NCBI RefSeq assembly: GCF_029961025.1
Contig: NZ_JASBVP010000012.1
Location: forward strand, 1-64,000
Length of the DNA: 64,000 bases
Source: Mycobacterium sp.
GTDB lineage: Bacteria > Actinomycetota > Actinomycetes > Mycobacteriales > Mycobacteriaceae
Direction of reading: 5' to 3'
Part shown: positions 36,740-44,544 of the stretch, piece after piece
Position numbering within the stretch: position 1 is the first letter of the stretch
Layout: every line of letters begins with the position of its first letter
The notes under the pieces: generated by a model
The model's input: the letters and a program-made list of their open reading frames with translations, nothing else
Databases searched by the model: none
Told to the model about the DNA's origin: nothing
Made by a program: the position numbers and the translations under genes

Positions 36740-37810
36740 TCAACCGCCGATCGCGCTCATCGGGCGGTCGGGCTGGACAAAGTGGGGGTCGTTGATGCCG
36801 TGCCCGGCGGGTTTGCCCCACATCGCGGCACGCCATGCCGCTTCGATCGCGTTGTCGTCGGCGCCGGCGCGCAACAGCCCGCGAAGGTCGGTTTCTTCGG
36901 TGGCGAACAGGCAGCTGCGGATCTGGCCATCGGCCGTCAACCGGGTGCGGTCACAGGCCGAGCAGAACGCCTGCGACACCGACGCGACGACACCGACTTT
37001 CCCGGCCGGCCCATCCGGGCCCGGATCGACCAGCCAGAGCTGGGCGGGAGCCGAGCCGCGCGGCGCGGGGTCCGGCTCGAGGCGGAAATGGCCGCGCAGC
37101 GCCGCCAGCACCTCATCGGCGGTCAGCACCGCGGCCCGGCGCCACTGGTGACCGGCGTCCAGCGGCATCTGCTCGATGATCCGCAACTGGTAGCCGTGCT
37201 CAAGGCAGAACCGCAACAGCGGCACGACGTCCTCCCGACCGGTGACGGGGTCGAGCACCGCGTTCACCTTGACCGGTTCCAGGCCGGCGGCCTTGGCGGC
37301 CGCCAAACCCGCCAGCACATCGGAAAGCCGGTCTCGGCGGGTGATGGCCGCGAAGTGCTCGCGGCTCACGGTGTCCAGCGACACGTTGACCCGGTCCAGG
37401 CCCGCCTCGGCCAGGGCGGCTGCCCGGCGCTCCAGCCCCAGGCCGTTGGTGGTCAGCGAGATTTCCGGACGCGGCCGCAGGCTCGCGGCTACCGCGACCA
37501 GTTCTTCGAGGTGGCGGGCCAGCAACGGCTCACCGCCGGTGAACCGCACGCTGGTGATGCCGAGCCGGCTGACGGCGATGTGTAACAGCCGGGCCAGCTC
37601 GTCAGGCCGCAGCAGCTGGTCGCCGGGCAGCCACGCCAGGCCTTCCGCGGGCATGCAGTAGCGGCATCGCAGGTTGCACCGGTCGGTCAGCGACACCCGC
37701 AGGTCGGTGGCGATCCGTCCGAAGGTGTCTACCAGCGGCCCGGCGCCGGGCGCGGCGGCGTCGTCGTGGCGGCGGCGTATCGTCGGCAGGCCCAGGGCAA
37801 TCGGTGTCAT
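36740..37810 (-). CDS. moaA2: GTP 3',8-cyclase MoaA (radical SAM)
   Basis: 356 residues from the ATG at 37810. First enzyme of molybdopterin synthesis. Radical SAM cluster in SLTDRCNLRCRYCMPAEG, SAM-binding SVRFTGGEPLLARHL, second [4Fe-4S] cluster ligands in AFCSACDRTRLTADGQIRSC near 300, and the functional C-terminal GG (PMSAIGG). The start overlaps the stop of the decayed YccF frame by ATGA, a trace of the former operon order Rv0870c-Rv0869c. Confidence 0.94.
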   Translation of the reverse strand: MTPIALGLPTIRRRHDDAAAPGAGPLVDTFGRIATDLRVSLTDRCNLRCRYCMPAEGLAWLPGDQLLRPDELARLLHIAVSRLGITSVRFTGGEPLLARHLEELVAVAASLRPRPEISLTTNGLGLERRAAALAEAGLDRVNVSLDTVSREHFAAITRRDRLSDVLAGLAAAKAAGLEPVKVNAVLDPVTGREDVVPLLRFCLEHGYQLRIIEQMPLDAGHQWRRAAVLTADEVLAALRGHFRLEPDPAPRGSAPAQLWLVDPGPDGPAGKVGVVASVSQAFCSACDRTRLTADGQIRSCLFATEETDLRGLLRAGADDNAIEAAWRAAMWGKPAGHGINDPHFVQPDRPMSAIGG

Positions 37811-38034
37811 GGGCGCATCCATTCGCAGGGGGAAGGGGGGGTACCGCGGGCGATGCGCGTTGCCCGGGGCGTCGGCCGGGCTGCCCATCGCGCGGATCGC
37901 GCCGGGCGCAAGGCACCGGCCCCGGCCGGGACGGTGATGGCGAGCCGGGAGCAGACCCGCGCCCTGCGCTGGCAGCCGATGACCACCCCGGGACCGCCGC
38001 AAACCCGCCGACCGGCGTTTAGGATCAGGCGCAT
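37807..38034 (-). pseudogene. Decayed YccF-family membrane protein gene (Rv0870c remnant)
   Basis: A 75-codon frame begins MRLILN like YccF proteins and aligns without gaps to the first 60 residues of Rv0870c as I recall it: GG at 13-14, G at 19, VC at 27-28, ITVPAG for ITIPFG, ALR and W at 52. The hydrophobic residues that should form two TM helices are replaced by Arg, Gly, Cys, Pro and Ser (for example NAGRRVCGGPGVVIGCQRRA), so no membrane segment remains. The chain ends early, without the second YccF repeat. The stop still overlaps the moaA2 ATG. A ribosome site GGAGATATG is retained. Confidence 0.7.
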
Positions 38035-38193
38035 ATCTCCTCCAGCAGTATTGTCAGCCTAGCGACTCCACAGAACGGTGCTCGGCGGGCCGCCATCCGG
38101 GTAGGATCAGCGGTATCGCGTCCTGACAGGTGGGGCGCGTCCTTCTTGTGTTGTCCGCCCCAGTGGTCCGTCAGACAAGCAGGTGAGAGACCA

Positions 38194-38601
38194 GTGCCGA
38201 CCGGCAAGGTGAAGTGGTACGACCCGGAGAAGGGGTTTGGCTTCCTATCCCAAGAGGACGGCGAAGACGTCTACATCCGGTCTTCGGCGTTACCGCCAGG
38301 CGTGGAGGGGCTGAAAGCGGGGCAGCGCGTCGAATTCGGCGTGGCTACCGGTCGCCGCGGCCCGCAGGCGTTGAGTGTCAAGCTGATCGAGCCGCCGCCC
38401 AGCCTTGCCCGGGCGCGTCGTGAGGGCCACGCCGAACACCGGCACACCCCCGATGAGCTGCACGGCATGGTCGAGGACATGATCAAGCTCTTAGAGAGCG
38501 CGGTGCAGCCCGAACTGCGCAAGGGCCGCTACCCCGATCGAAAAACGGCCAGGCGGGTTTCCGAGGTGGTCAGGGCGGTCGCCCGTGAGCTTGATGGCTG
38601 A
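38194..38601 (+). CDS. cspB: Cold-shock-domain protein CspB
   Basis: 135 residues from the GTG at 38194. The N-terminal cold shock domain (about 1-66) has RNP1 in [15 protein letters not shown] and an RNP2-like [14 protein letters not shown]-terminal extension of about 70 residues is helical and basic ([36 protein letters not shown]), as in Rv0871. It likely binds single-stranded nucleic acid. An upstream frame to 38146 is not needed. Divergent from the decayed YccF gene. Confidence 0.92.
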   Translation: MPTGKVKWYDPEKGFGFLSQEDGEDVYIRSSALPPGVEGLKAGQRVEFGVATGRRGPQALSVKLIEPPPSLARARREGHAEHRHTPDELHGMVEDMIKLLESAVQPELRKGRYPDRKTARRVSEVVRAVARELDG

Positions 38602-38734
38602 CGGCCCGCGTGCCGCCCAACGGCCGGTCCGCCACTCGATCATCCCGCTGCGCCGGGGCGTCCACAGCGAGCAGACTGGGAGCTGAAGCCTCGGCTAAGA
38701 GGCACCGGGTCGGCTAACACCAGGGAGTGTCCCG

Positions 38735-40678
38735 ATGGCACAACACGCACACGTCACCGCGGAGCAGGCGAGGGCGCTAGCCGAGGAATCACGCGAAGCC
38801 GGTTGGGACAAGCCTTCCTTCGCCAAGGAGCTGTTTCTGGGTCGTTTTCGGCTGGAGTTAATTCACCCGTTTCCCCGGCCGTCTGATCACGAGGCCGCCC
38901 GTACCAGGGAGTTTCTGGGCAAGCTGCGGGAATTCCTCGAGACGCTCGACGGCGGTGTCATCGAGCGTGATGCCCGGATTCCCGACGAATACGTCAAAGG
39001 CTTTGCCGAACTGGGGTGCTTCGGGCTGAAAATTCCCGCCGAGTACGGCGGCCTGAACATGTCGCAAGTCGCCTACAACCGCGCGCTGATGATGGTTTCG
39101 ACCGTGCATCCCAGCCTCGGTGCCCTGCTGTCGGCGCACCAGTCGATCGGGGTGCCGGAGCCGCTCAAACTTGCGGGAACCGAAGAGCAGAAGCGGAAAT
39201 TCTTGCCGCGATGCGCTGCCGGGGCGATCTCGGCGTTTTTGCTCACCGAACCGGACGTGGGTTCGGATCCGGCGCGCCTGGCGTCGACGGCGACACCGGT
39301 GGACGACGGGGCTGCCTATGAACTCGACGGCGTGAAGTTGTGGACCACCAACGGTGTGGTCGCCGACCTGCTGGTGGTCATGGCCCGGGTGCCCAGCGGG
39401 GCTGGGCACCGGGGCGGCATCAGCGCTTTTGTCGTCGAAGCGGATTCACCCGGGATCACCGTGGAGCGGCGCAACCAGTTCATGGGACTGCGCGGGATCG
39501 AAAACGGCGTGACGCGGCTGCATAAGGTTCGCGTTCCCCGGGAAAACCTGATCGGCCGGGAAGGCGACGGTCTCAAGATCGCGCTGACCACACTCAACGC
39601 CGGCCGGCTGGCCATTCCCGCGATGGCCGCCGGAGCGGGCAAGTGGTCGCTGAAAATAGCTCGGGAATGGTCTCGAGAACGGGTCCAGTGGGGAAAGCCG
39701 ATCGGCGAACACGCCGCGATCGCCGGCAAGATTGCGTTTATCGCCGCCACCTGTTACGCGCTGGAAGCGGTGCTGGAGCTCTCCGGCCAGATGGCCGACG
39801 AGGGCCGCAACGACATTCGCATCGAAGCGGCCCTGGCGAAATTGTGGTCCAGCGAGATGGCCTGCGTCATCGCGGACGAGCTGGTGCAGATCCGCGGCGG
39901 CCGCGGGTATGAGACCGCCGCGTCGCTGGCCGCACGCGGGGAGCGGGCCGTGCCGGCCGAGCAGGCGGTGCGCGACTTGCGCATCAACCGCATCTTCGAA
40001 GGCTCCAGCGAGATCATGCGGTTGCTGATCGCGCGTGAGGCGGTCGATGCCCACCTGAGTGCCGCGGGGGAACTCGCCAACCCCAAAGCCGACTTGCGGC
40101 GCAAGGCCAAAGCGGCGGTGGGCGCCAGCGGGTTCTATGCAAAATGGTTGCCGCAGCTGGCCTTTGGCGAAGGACAACGGCCCACCTCCTACCGTGAGTT
40201 CGGCAGATTGGCGAGCCATCTGCGGTTTGTCGAACGCTCCGCACGCAAGCTGGCGCGTAACACCTTCTACGGGATGGCCCGCTGGCAGGCCGGGCTGGAG
40301 CAAAAGCAGGGGTTCCTCGGGCGCATCGTGGACATCGGTGCGGAGCTGTTTGCCATGTCAGCGGTGTGCGTGCGGGCCGAGGCCCAACGGGCAGCGGATC
40401 CGGTTGAGGGTGAACAGGCCTACGACCTGGCCGACGCGTTCTGTCGGCAGGCCAGCTTGCGGGTCGAGGCACTGTTTCATGCGTTGTGGGCCAACACCGA
40501 CAGCACCGACGCGCGGCTGGCACACGGTGTGCTGGCGGGTCGCTACACCTGGCTGGAAGAGGGGATACTCGATCAGTCCGAGGGCACCGGGCCCTGGATC
40601 GCGTCGTGGGAACCGGGGCCTTCCACCCAAGCCAATGTGGCGCGGCGGTTCCTGGGGGTGCCGCAAGCACAGCCCTGA
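38735..40678 (+). CDS. fadE10: Acyl-CoA dehydrogenase FadE10
   Basis: 647 residues, a long FadE with an extra C-terminal domain. ACAD signatures: LGCFGLKIPAEYGGLNMSQV, FLLTEPDVGSDPARLAST, FMGLRGIENGVTRLHKVRVP, AALAKLWSSEMACVIADELV and QIRGGRGYETA followed by the adenine-binding EGSSEIMRLLIAREA. It catalyses FAD-dependent alpha,beta-desaturation of acyl-CoA; chain specificity is not known. The PE_PGRS gene that lies between cspB and fadE10 in M. tuberculosis is absent; only 133 bases separate them. Confidence 0.93.
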   Translation: MAQHAHVTAEQARALAEESREAGWDKPSFAKELFLGRFRLELIHPFPRPSDHEAARTREFLGKLREFLETLDGGVIERDARIPDEYVKGFAELGCFGLKIPAEYGGLNMSQVAYNRALMMVSTVHPSLGALLSAHQSIGVPEPLKLAGTEEQKRKFLPRCAAGAISAFLLTEPDVGSDPARLASTATPVDDGAAYELDGVKLWTTNGVVADLLVVMARVPSGAGHRGGISAFVVEADSPGITVERRNQFMGLRGIENGVTRLHKVRVPRENLIGREGDGLKIALTTLNAGRLAIPAMAAGAGKWSLKIAREWSRERVQWGKPIGEHAAIAGKIAFIAATCYALEAVLELSGQMADEGRNDIRIEAALAKLWSSEMACVIADELVQIRGGRGYETAASLAARGERAVPAEQAVRDLRINRIFEGSSEIMRLLIAREAVDAHLSAAGELANPKADLRRKAKAAVGASGFYAKWLPQLAFGEGQRPTSYREFGRLASHLRFVERSARKLARNTFYGMARWQAGLEQKQGFLGRIVDIGAELFAMSAVCVRAEAQRAADPVEGEQAYDLADAFCRQASLRVEALFHALWANTDSTDARLAHGVLAGRYTWLEEGILDQSEGTGPWIASWEPGPSTQANVARRFLGVPQAQP

Positions 40679-40793
40679 TCCGTCGGCGCGGCTCAATCAA
40701 TCCCACCGGTTGCGCCGAAAGGCGCTCGGGTGTGCGGCGCGCCCGTGCGATCGCCGCATCCTCAACCGGGCACTATCAGGGCACCATAACGGC

Positions 40794-41816
40794 ATGGGAA
40801 CCTATGTCTCCGAGGCGGGCGAGTTCACCCGCGACACCGACTACATCACCACCCGCATCACCGCAGACGGGCGGGACGGCTATCCCGTCGAGCCCGGTCG
40901 CTACCGGCTCGTCGTCGCCCGGGCCTGCCCGTGGGCCAATCGCGCGATCATCGTGCGGCGCTTGCTGGGGCTGGAGGACGTGCTGTCCATCGGGTTTTGC
41001 GGCCCGACCCACGACGAGCGCAGCTGGACCTTCGATCTCGATCCGGGTGGTGTCGACCCGGTCCTGAAGATCCCGCGGCTGCAAGACGCCTATTTCAAAC
41101 GTTTTCCGGGCTATCCGAAAGGAATCACCGTCCCGGCGATCGTGGACATTCCCACCGGCGAGGTGGTCACGAACGACTTTGCCCAGATGACGCTGGACTT
41201 CTCCACGCAATGGACCGCCTATCATCGCGACGGCGCTCCGCAGTTGTATCCCGAGCCGCTGCGCGCGGAGATCGACGCGGTGAACAACCGGGTCTACACC
41301 GATATCAACAACGGCGTATACCGCTGCGGCTTCGCCGGTTCGCAGCAGGCCTATGACGCCGCCTACGACCGGTTGTTCGCCGCGCTGGACTGGGTGAGCG
41401 ATCGCCTGTCGGACCGGCGATATCTGGTGGGCGACACCATCACTGAAGCCGATGTCCGGCTGTTCACCACACTGGTCCGTTTCGACGCGGTGTATCACGG
41501 CCATTTCAAGTGCAATCGATTCAAGCTCACCGAGATGCCGGTGCTGTGGGCCTACGCCCGCGACCTGTTCCAGACGCCCGGATTCGGCGACACCGTCGAT
41601 TTTGTCCAGATCAAGCAGCATTACTACATCGTGCACGCCGACATCAATCCCACCCGGATCGTGCCGAAGGGCCCGGAGCTTGGTGGCTGGTTCACCCCAC
41701 ACGGCCGGGAGGTGTTGGGCGGCAGGCCTTTCGGCGACGGATCGCCTCCCGGACCACCACTTGAGGCCGAACGGGTGCCCGCCGGTCACCGCGGGTGGCC
41801 GCCAGCGTGCAACTAG
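40794..41816 (+). CDS. Glutathionyl-hydroquinone reductase-like (YqjG/Ecm4) thiol transferase
   Basis: 340 residues from the ATG at 40794. Xi-class GST architecture: N-terminal thioredoxin-like domain with VVARACPWANRAIIVRRLLG (the CPWA motif carries the nucleophilic Cys), then GFCGPTHDERSWTFD, VPAIVDIPTGEVVTNDFAQM, and a helical C-terminal domain (VNNRVYTDINNGVYRCGFAG, DVRLFTTLVRFDAVYHGHFK). The family reduces glutathionyl-hydroquinones. Mycobacteria use mycothiol, so a mycothiol conjugate is the likelier substrate, by inference. Follows fadE10 after 115 bases. Confidence 0.88.
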   Translation: MGTYVSEAGEFTRDTDYITTRITADGRDGYPVEPGRYRLVVARACPWANRAIIVRRLLGLEDVLSIGFCGPTHDERSWTFDLDPGGVDPVLKIPRLQDAYFKRFPGYPKGITVPAIVDIPTGEVVTNDFAQMTLDFSTQWTAYHRDGAPQLYPEPLRAEIDAVNNRVYTDINNGVYRCGFAGSQQAYDAAYDRLFAALDWVSDRLSDRRYLVGDTITEADVRLFTTLVRFDAVYHGHFKCNRFKLTEMPVLWAYARDLFQTPGFGDTVDFVQIKQHYYIVHADINPTRIVPKGPELGGWFTPHGREVLGGRPFGDGSPPGPPLEAERVPAGHRGWPPACN

Positions 41817-41825
41817 CGACCCGCT

Positions 41826-42956
41826 TTATTGGCCGGTTTCCCCGGATGGGTTTGTCTGCCAGCGGTGCTGGGAATCGGTAAGTCGCCAGTAGGCGATGGC
41901 GCACGCCCAGGTTGCGACGAACAGACCGACGACGATAAACCCGACGTTATTGAGGCTGAGCGCGCTGATCCAGTCGGTTGCCGGATTGACCCAGCCCAAG
42001 TTGTCGTGCAGCACGCTGACCAGTTCGATAGTGCCGATGAGCAGTGCGATTGCGACCGATAAGCCGGTGATGGCCAGGTTGTAGAAGATCTTGCGGGCCG
42101 GGTGGGCGAACGCCCAGTCGTAAGCCAGAGTCATCAACAGCCCGTCGGCGGTGTCCATCAGGCTCATCCCCGCGGCGAACACAATCGGCAGGGTGAGCAC
42201 GGCGTACCAGGGCAGGCCGGCGGCGGCTCCGGTGCCGGCCAAGGCGAACAGCGCCACCTCGGTGGCAGTATCAAAGCCCAGGCCGAACAGCGCGCCGACC
42301 GGAAACATCTGCACCGGGCGGGTGATGCGTTTCATGATGGGCCGCAAGATACGGCCCAGAAACCCACGGTTGTTCAGGTGGTCTTCCAACTCTCGCTCGT
42401 CGAATTGGCCGCGGCGCATCGCGTGCAAGACGCGCCAGATCCCGATCAGCGAAACGGCATTGATGATGCCGATCAGATACAGAAAGCCGCCCGACGCCAG
42501 CGTGCCGGCCACTCCCAGAGTGCGGCGGGCAGACGAGTCGTCAGTGAGCAGCACGCCGGCGGCTTTCGTTCCGGCGGACACCAGCACCGCCAGCGCCAGC
42601 ACCATCATCGAGTGGCCCATGGCAAACCAAAAGCCCACGGCCTTCGGCTTTTTGGCATCGGCAGTCAGCTTTCGGGTGGTATTGTCGATGGCGGCGATGT
42701 GATCGACGTCGATAGCGTGCCGCAATCCGAACGTGTAGGCGGTAACACCCAGCCCGATTCCGAACACCTGCGTACCCACCTGATAGCGATGCGGCGCGAC
42801 GATCAACACCAACGCCCCGAACCCCACCAGGTGCAGCAGCCCGATCGCTGCTGCCAGCACCGCGACGTCCAGGAGGTCACGCCGGTTCCAGGATCTGATA
42901 TGACGGCAGAACACTCCCGCCGGGGACAGGTCAACCGAATGCGATTCGGGCGTCAC
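41826..42956 (-). CDS. nicT: NicT/HoxN-type nickel/cobalt permease
   Basis: 376 residues from a GTG at 42956, favoured by GAAGGG nine bases upstream and by the usual NiCoT length (about 370); an open frame continues to 43103. Eight TM helices are expected. The signature RHAIDVDHIAAIDNTTRKL in TM II binds the metal, and LGFDTATEVALFALAGTGAA, AAGMSLMDTADGLLM and NLAITGLSVAIALLIGT are the other NiCoT motifs. It imports Ni2+ or Co2+. In M. tuberculosis the homologue (Rv2856) is elsewhere, so this is an accessory position next to an insertion sequence. Converges on the GST-like gene. Confidence 0.92.
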   Translation of the reverse strand: MTPESHSVDLSPAGVFCRHIRSWNRRDLLDVAVLAAAIGLLHLVGFGALVLIVAPHRYQVGTQVFGIGLGVTAYTFGLRHAIDVDHIAAIDNTTRKLTADAKKPKAVGFWFAMGHSMMVLALAVLVSAGTKAAGVLLTDDSSARRTLGVAGTLASGGFLYLIGIINAVSLIGIWRVLHAMRRGQFDERELEDHLNNRGFLGRILRPIMKRITRPVQMFPVGALFGLGFDTATEVALFALAGTGAAAGLPWYAVLTLPIVFAAGMSLMDTADGLLMTLAYDWAFAHPARKIFYNLAITGLSVAIALLIGTIELVSVLHDNLGWVNPATDWISALSLNNVGFIVVGLFVATWACAIAYWRLTDSQHRWQTNPSGETGQ

Positions 42957-43168
42957 CCGCACCGTCCCTTCGGGGATGACGCGTCCCCATCGTGGGTGGT
43001 GTGAGCTCGGGTCTGGCTCCCGACGACCGTCGAGATCGTATCGGCGGTGCCGGACACAGTGGCGCGACCGCACCGGAATCTCACCGGTTTCCGCATCGCT
43101 CACAATGGACGGAGCGGGATGCTACACCGCGAACCTTACCGAGCGCCACCCGGCGCGTTGACTCATCA

Positions 43169-43217
43169 AAGATGCGCGCGTAGAGGGGATCGTTGCCTCA
43201 TCTGAGAATGCGCGCGT
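43169..43217 (+). repeat. Left core terminal inverted repeat of the IS
   Basis: Composed of AAGATGCGCGCG, an 11-base variable spacer, GTTGCCTCATCTG and ATGCGCGCGT. ATGCGCGCG occurs twice in direct orientation, like paired transposase binding sites. Confidence 0.85.
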
Positions 43218-43262
43218 GCGGCGCGCCTACCCGGCAGCTGATGCCTCGCTGGTTAGGCCCGG

Positions 43263-44507
43263 GTGATGGGGCTGACAATGAGTCAACGCAAGGCAGTGAC
43301 GAGGACGATCGCGGCCCGCTACGCGCGGGCGGACAAGGCCGGCAAGGGCCGGATTCTTGACGAGCTGTGCGCCACCACTGGGTGGCATCGCAACCACGCC
43401 CGCAAAGCACTCAAGGACGCGCTGCGCCCAAAAGTGGTCAAGACCCGGGCGCCTCGCCCGCCGAAGTACGGTCCGAAAGTCATTGCGGCACTGATCTTCT
43501 GCTGGGCAACACTGGGCATGCCGGCTGGCAAGCGGTTGGCGCCGATCCTGGCCGAGTTGGTGGATCGGCTGCGCCGGTTCGGTGAGTTGGTCATAGATGA
43601 CGACACCGCGACACTGCTGGTGGCGATGTCGGCGGCCACCATCGACCGCCGGCTGGCCCCCGAACGCAAAAAACATCAACTCAAGGGCCGCAGCCGCACC
43701 AAGCCCGGGTCGTTGCTCAAGTCCCAGATCCCGATCCGGACCTGGGCAGACTGGGACGATGCGGTGCCCGGGTTCGTTGAGATCGACCTGGTCGCCCACG
43801 ATGGCGGCAATGCCGCTGGTGAGCACGCCTGGACACTGACGGTCACCGACATCGCCACCGGCTGGACCGAGCAGCGCAGCGTGCGCAACAAGGCCCGCAA
43901 ATGGGTGCTGGAAGCCTTGGACGACGTCGCGAAGGCGATGCCGTTCCCGATCCTGGGCGTAGACAGTGACAACGGGTCTGAGTTCATCAATTACCACCTG
44001 CTGGACTGGTGCGAGCAGCGCAAGATCACGTTCACCCGGTCGCGGCCGGGCAACTCCAACGACGGCTGCCACGTCGAGCAGAAGAACTGGGCGATTGTGC
44101 GCATTGTGGTCGGCTACCATCGCTACGACACACCGGCAGAACTGTTGCTGCTCAACAAGATCTGGGTATTGCAGTCACAGTTGACCAACTACTTCTACCC
44201 GCAGCAAAAGCTCGTGTCCAAGGTCCGTCACGGCGCCAAGGTCACGAAGAAATACGACACCGCGACCACCCCGCACCGCCGCGCCGAACACCACGCAGCC
44301 GTCTCAGTCGAGGACAAGGCGATCCTGGCCGACACCTACGCCGGGATCAACCCCGCCGCTGTGCAGCGCCACATCCAGGCCCTGACAACCGAGCTGTTGG
44401 CGATCACCACCAGCAAGGCCGGACCCAAGGCGAAGGCGCCTGTGAACACCCTCCCTACGCGCGCATCCGCAGATGAGGCAACGAATCAGACCTCGCGCGC
44501 ATCTTGA
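43263..44507 (+). CDS. Transposase with integrase (rve) catalytic core
   Basis: 414 residues from the GTG at 43263 (ATG at 43266 and ATG at 43278, MSQRKAV, are alternatives). The N-terminal helix-turn-helix part is RILDELCATTGWHRNHARKA. The DDE triad is in FVEIDLVAHDGGNAAGEHA (D), LGVDSDNGSEFINYHL (D) and DGCHVEQKNWAIVR (E). The C-terminal basic region runs through the right inverted repeat (TRASADEATNQTSRAS), and the stop at 44505-44507 falls inside the outer right end. The ORF is complete with an intact catalytic triad, so the element may be active. Confidence 0.92.
   Translation: MMGLTMSQRKAVTRTIAARYARADKAGKGRILDELCATTGWHRNHARKALKDALRPKVVKTRAPRPPKYGPKVIAALIFCWATLGMPAGKRLAPILAELVDRLRRFGELVIDDDTATLLVAMSAATIDRRLAPERKKHQLKGRSRTKPGSLLKSQIPIRTWADWDDAVPGFVEIDLVAHDGGNAAGEHAWTLTVTDIATGWTEQRSVRNKARKWVLEALDDVAKAMPFPILGVDSDNGSEFINYHLLDWCEQRKITFTRSRPGNSNDGCHVEQKNWAIVRIVVGYHRYDTPAELLLLNKIWVLQSQLTNYFYPQQKLVSKVRHGAKVTKKYDTATTPHRRAEHHAAVSVEDKAILADTYAGINPAAVQRHIQALTTELLAITTSKAGPKAKAPVNTLPTRASADEATNQTSRAS
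44457..44505 (-). repeat. Right core terminal inverted repeat of the IS
   Basis: Reverse complement reads AAGATGCGCGCG, 11 variable bases, GTTGCCTCATCTG, then ATGCGCGCGT, in register with the left end. It overlaps the last codons of the transposase. Confidence 0.85.
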
Positions 44508-44544
44508 CGTGATTCAACAGTCCCGGGTGGTTGCCCGATCGGTG

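Larger units (their letters stand above)
43157..44518 (+). mobile_element. Insertion sequence, about 1.36 kb, DDE transposase
   Basis: An IS with one transposase gene and long, composite terminal inverted repeats. The core ends (43169-43217 and 44457-44505) match at 36 or more of 49 positions in three blocks. An outer GTTGAxTCA (43157-43165; complement at 44510-44518) extends both ends with a one-base offset. No clear target duplication is seen, so the insertion may be old or the boundary off by a few bases. It lies between nicT and the SEC-C gene. The family is not certain; the single rve-type ORF suggests an ISNCY- or IS481-like group. Confidence 0.85.

Noticed and set aside
38025..38207. 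60-codon minus-strand frame upstream of the YccF remnant
   Set aside because: It overlaps the cspB leader and start, with no resemblance to any protein.
43155..44520. Target-site duplication of the IS
   Set aside because: I compared 5-10 bases at both ends under either boundary and found no convincing repeat.
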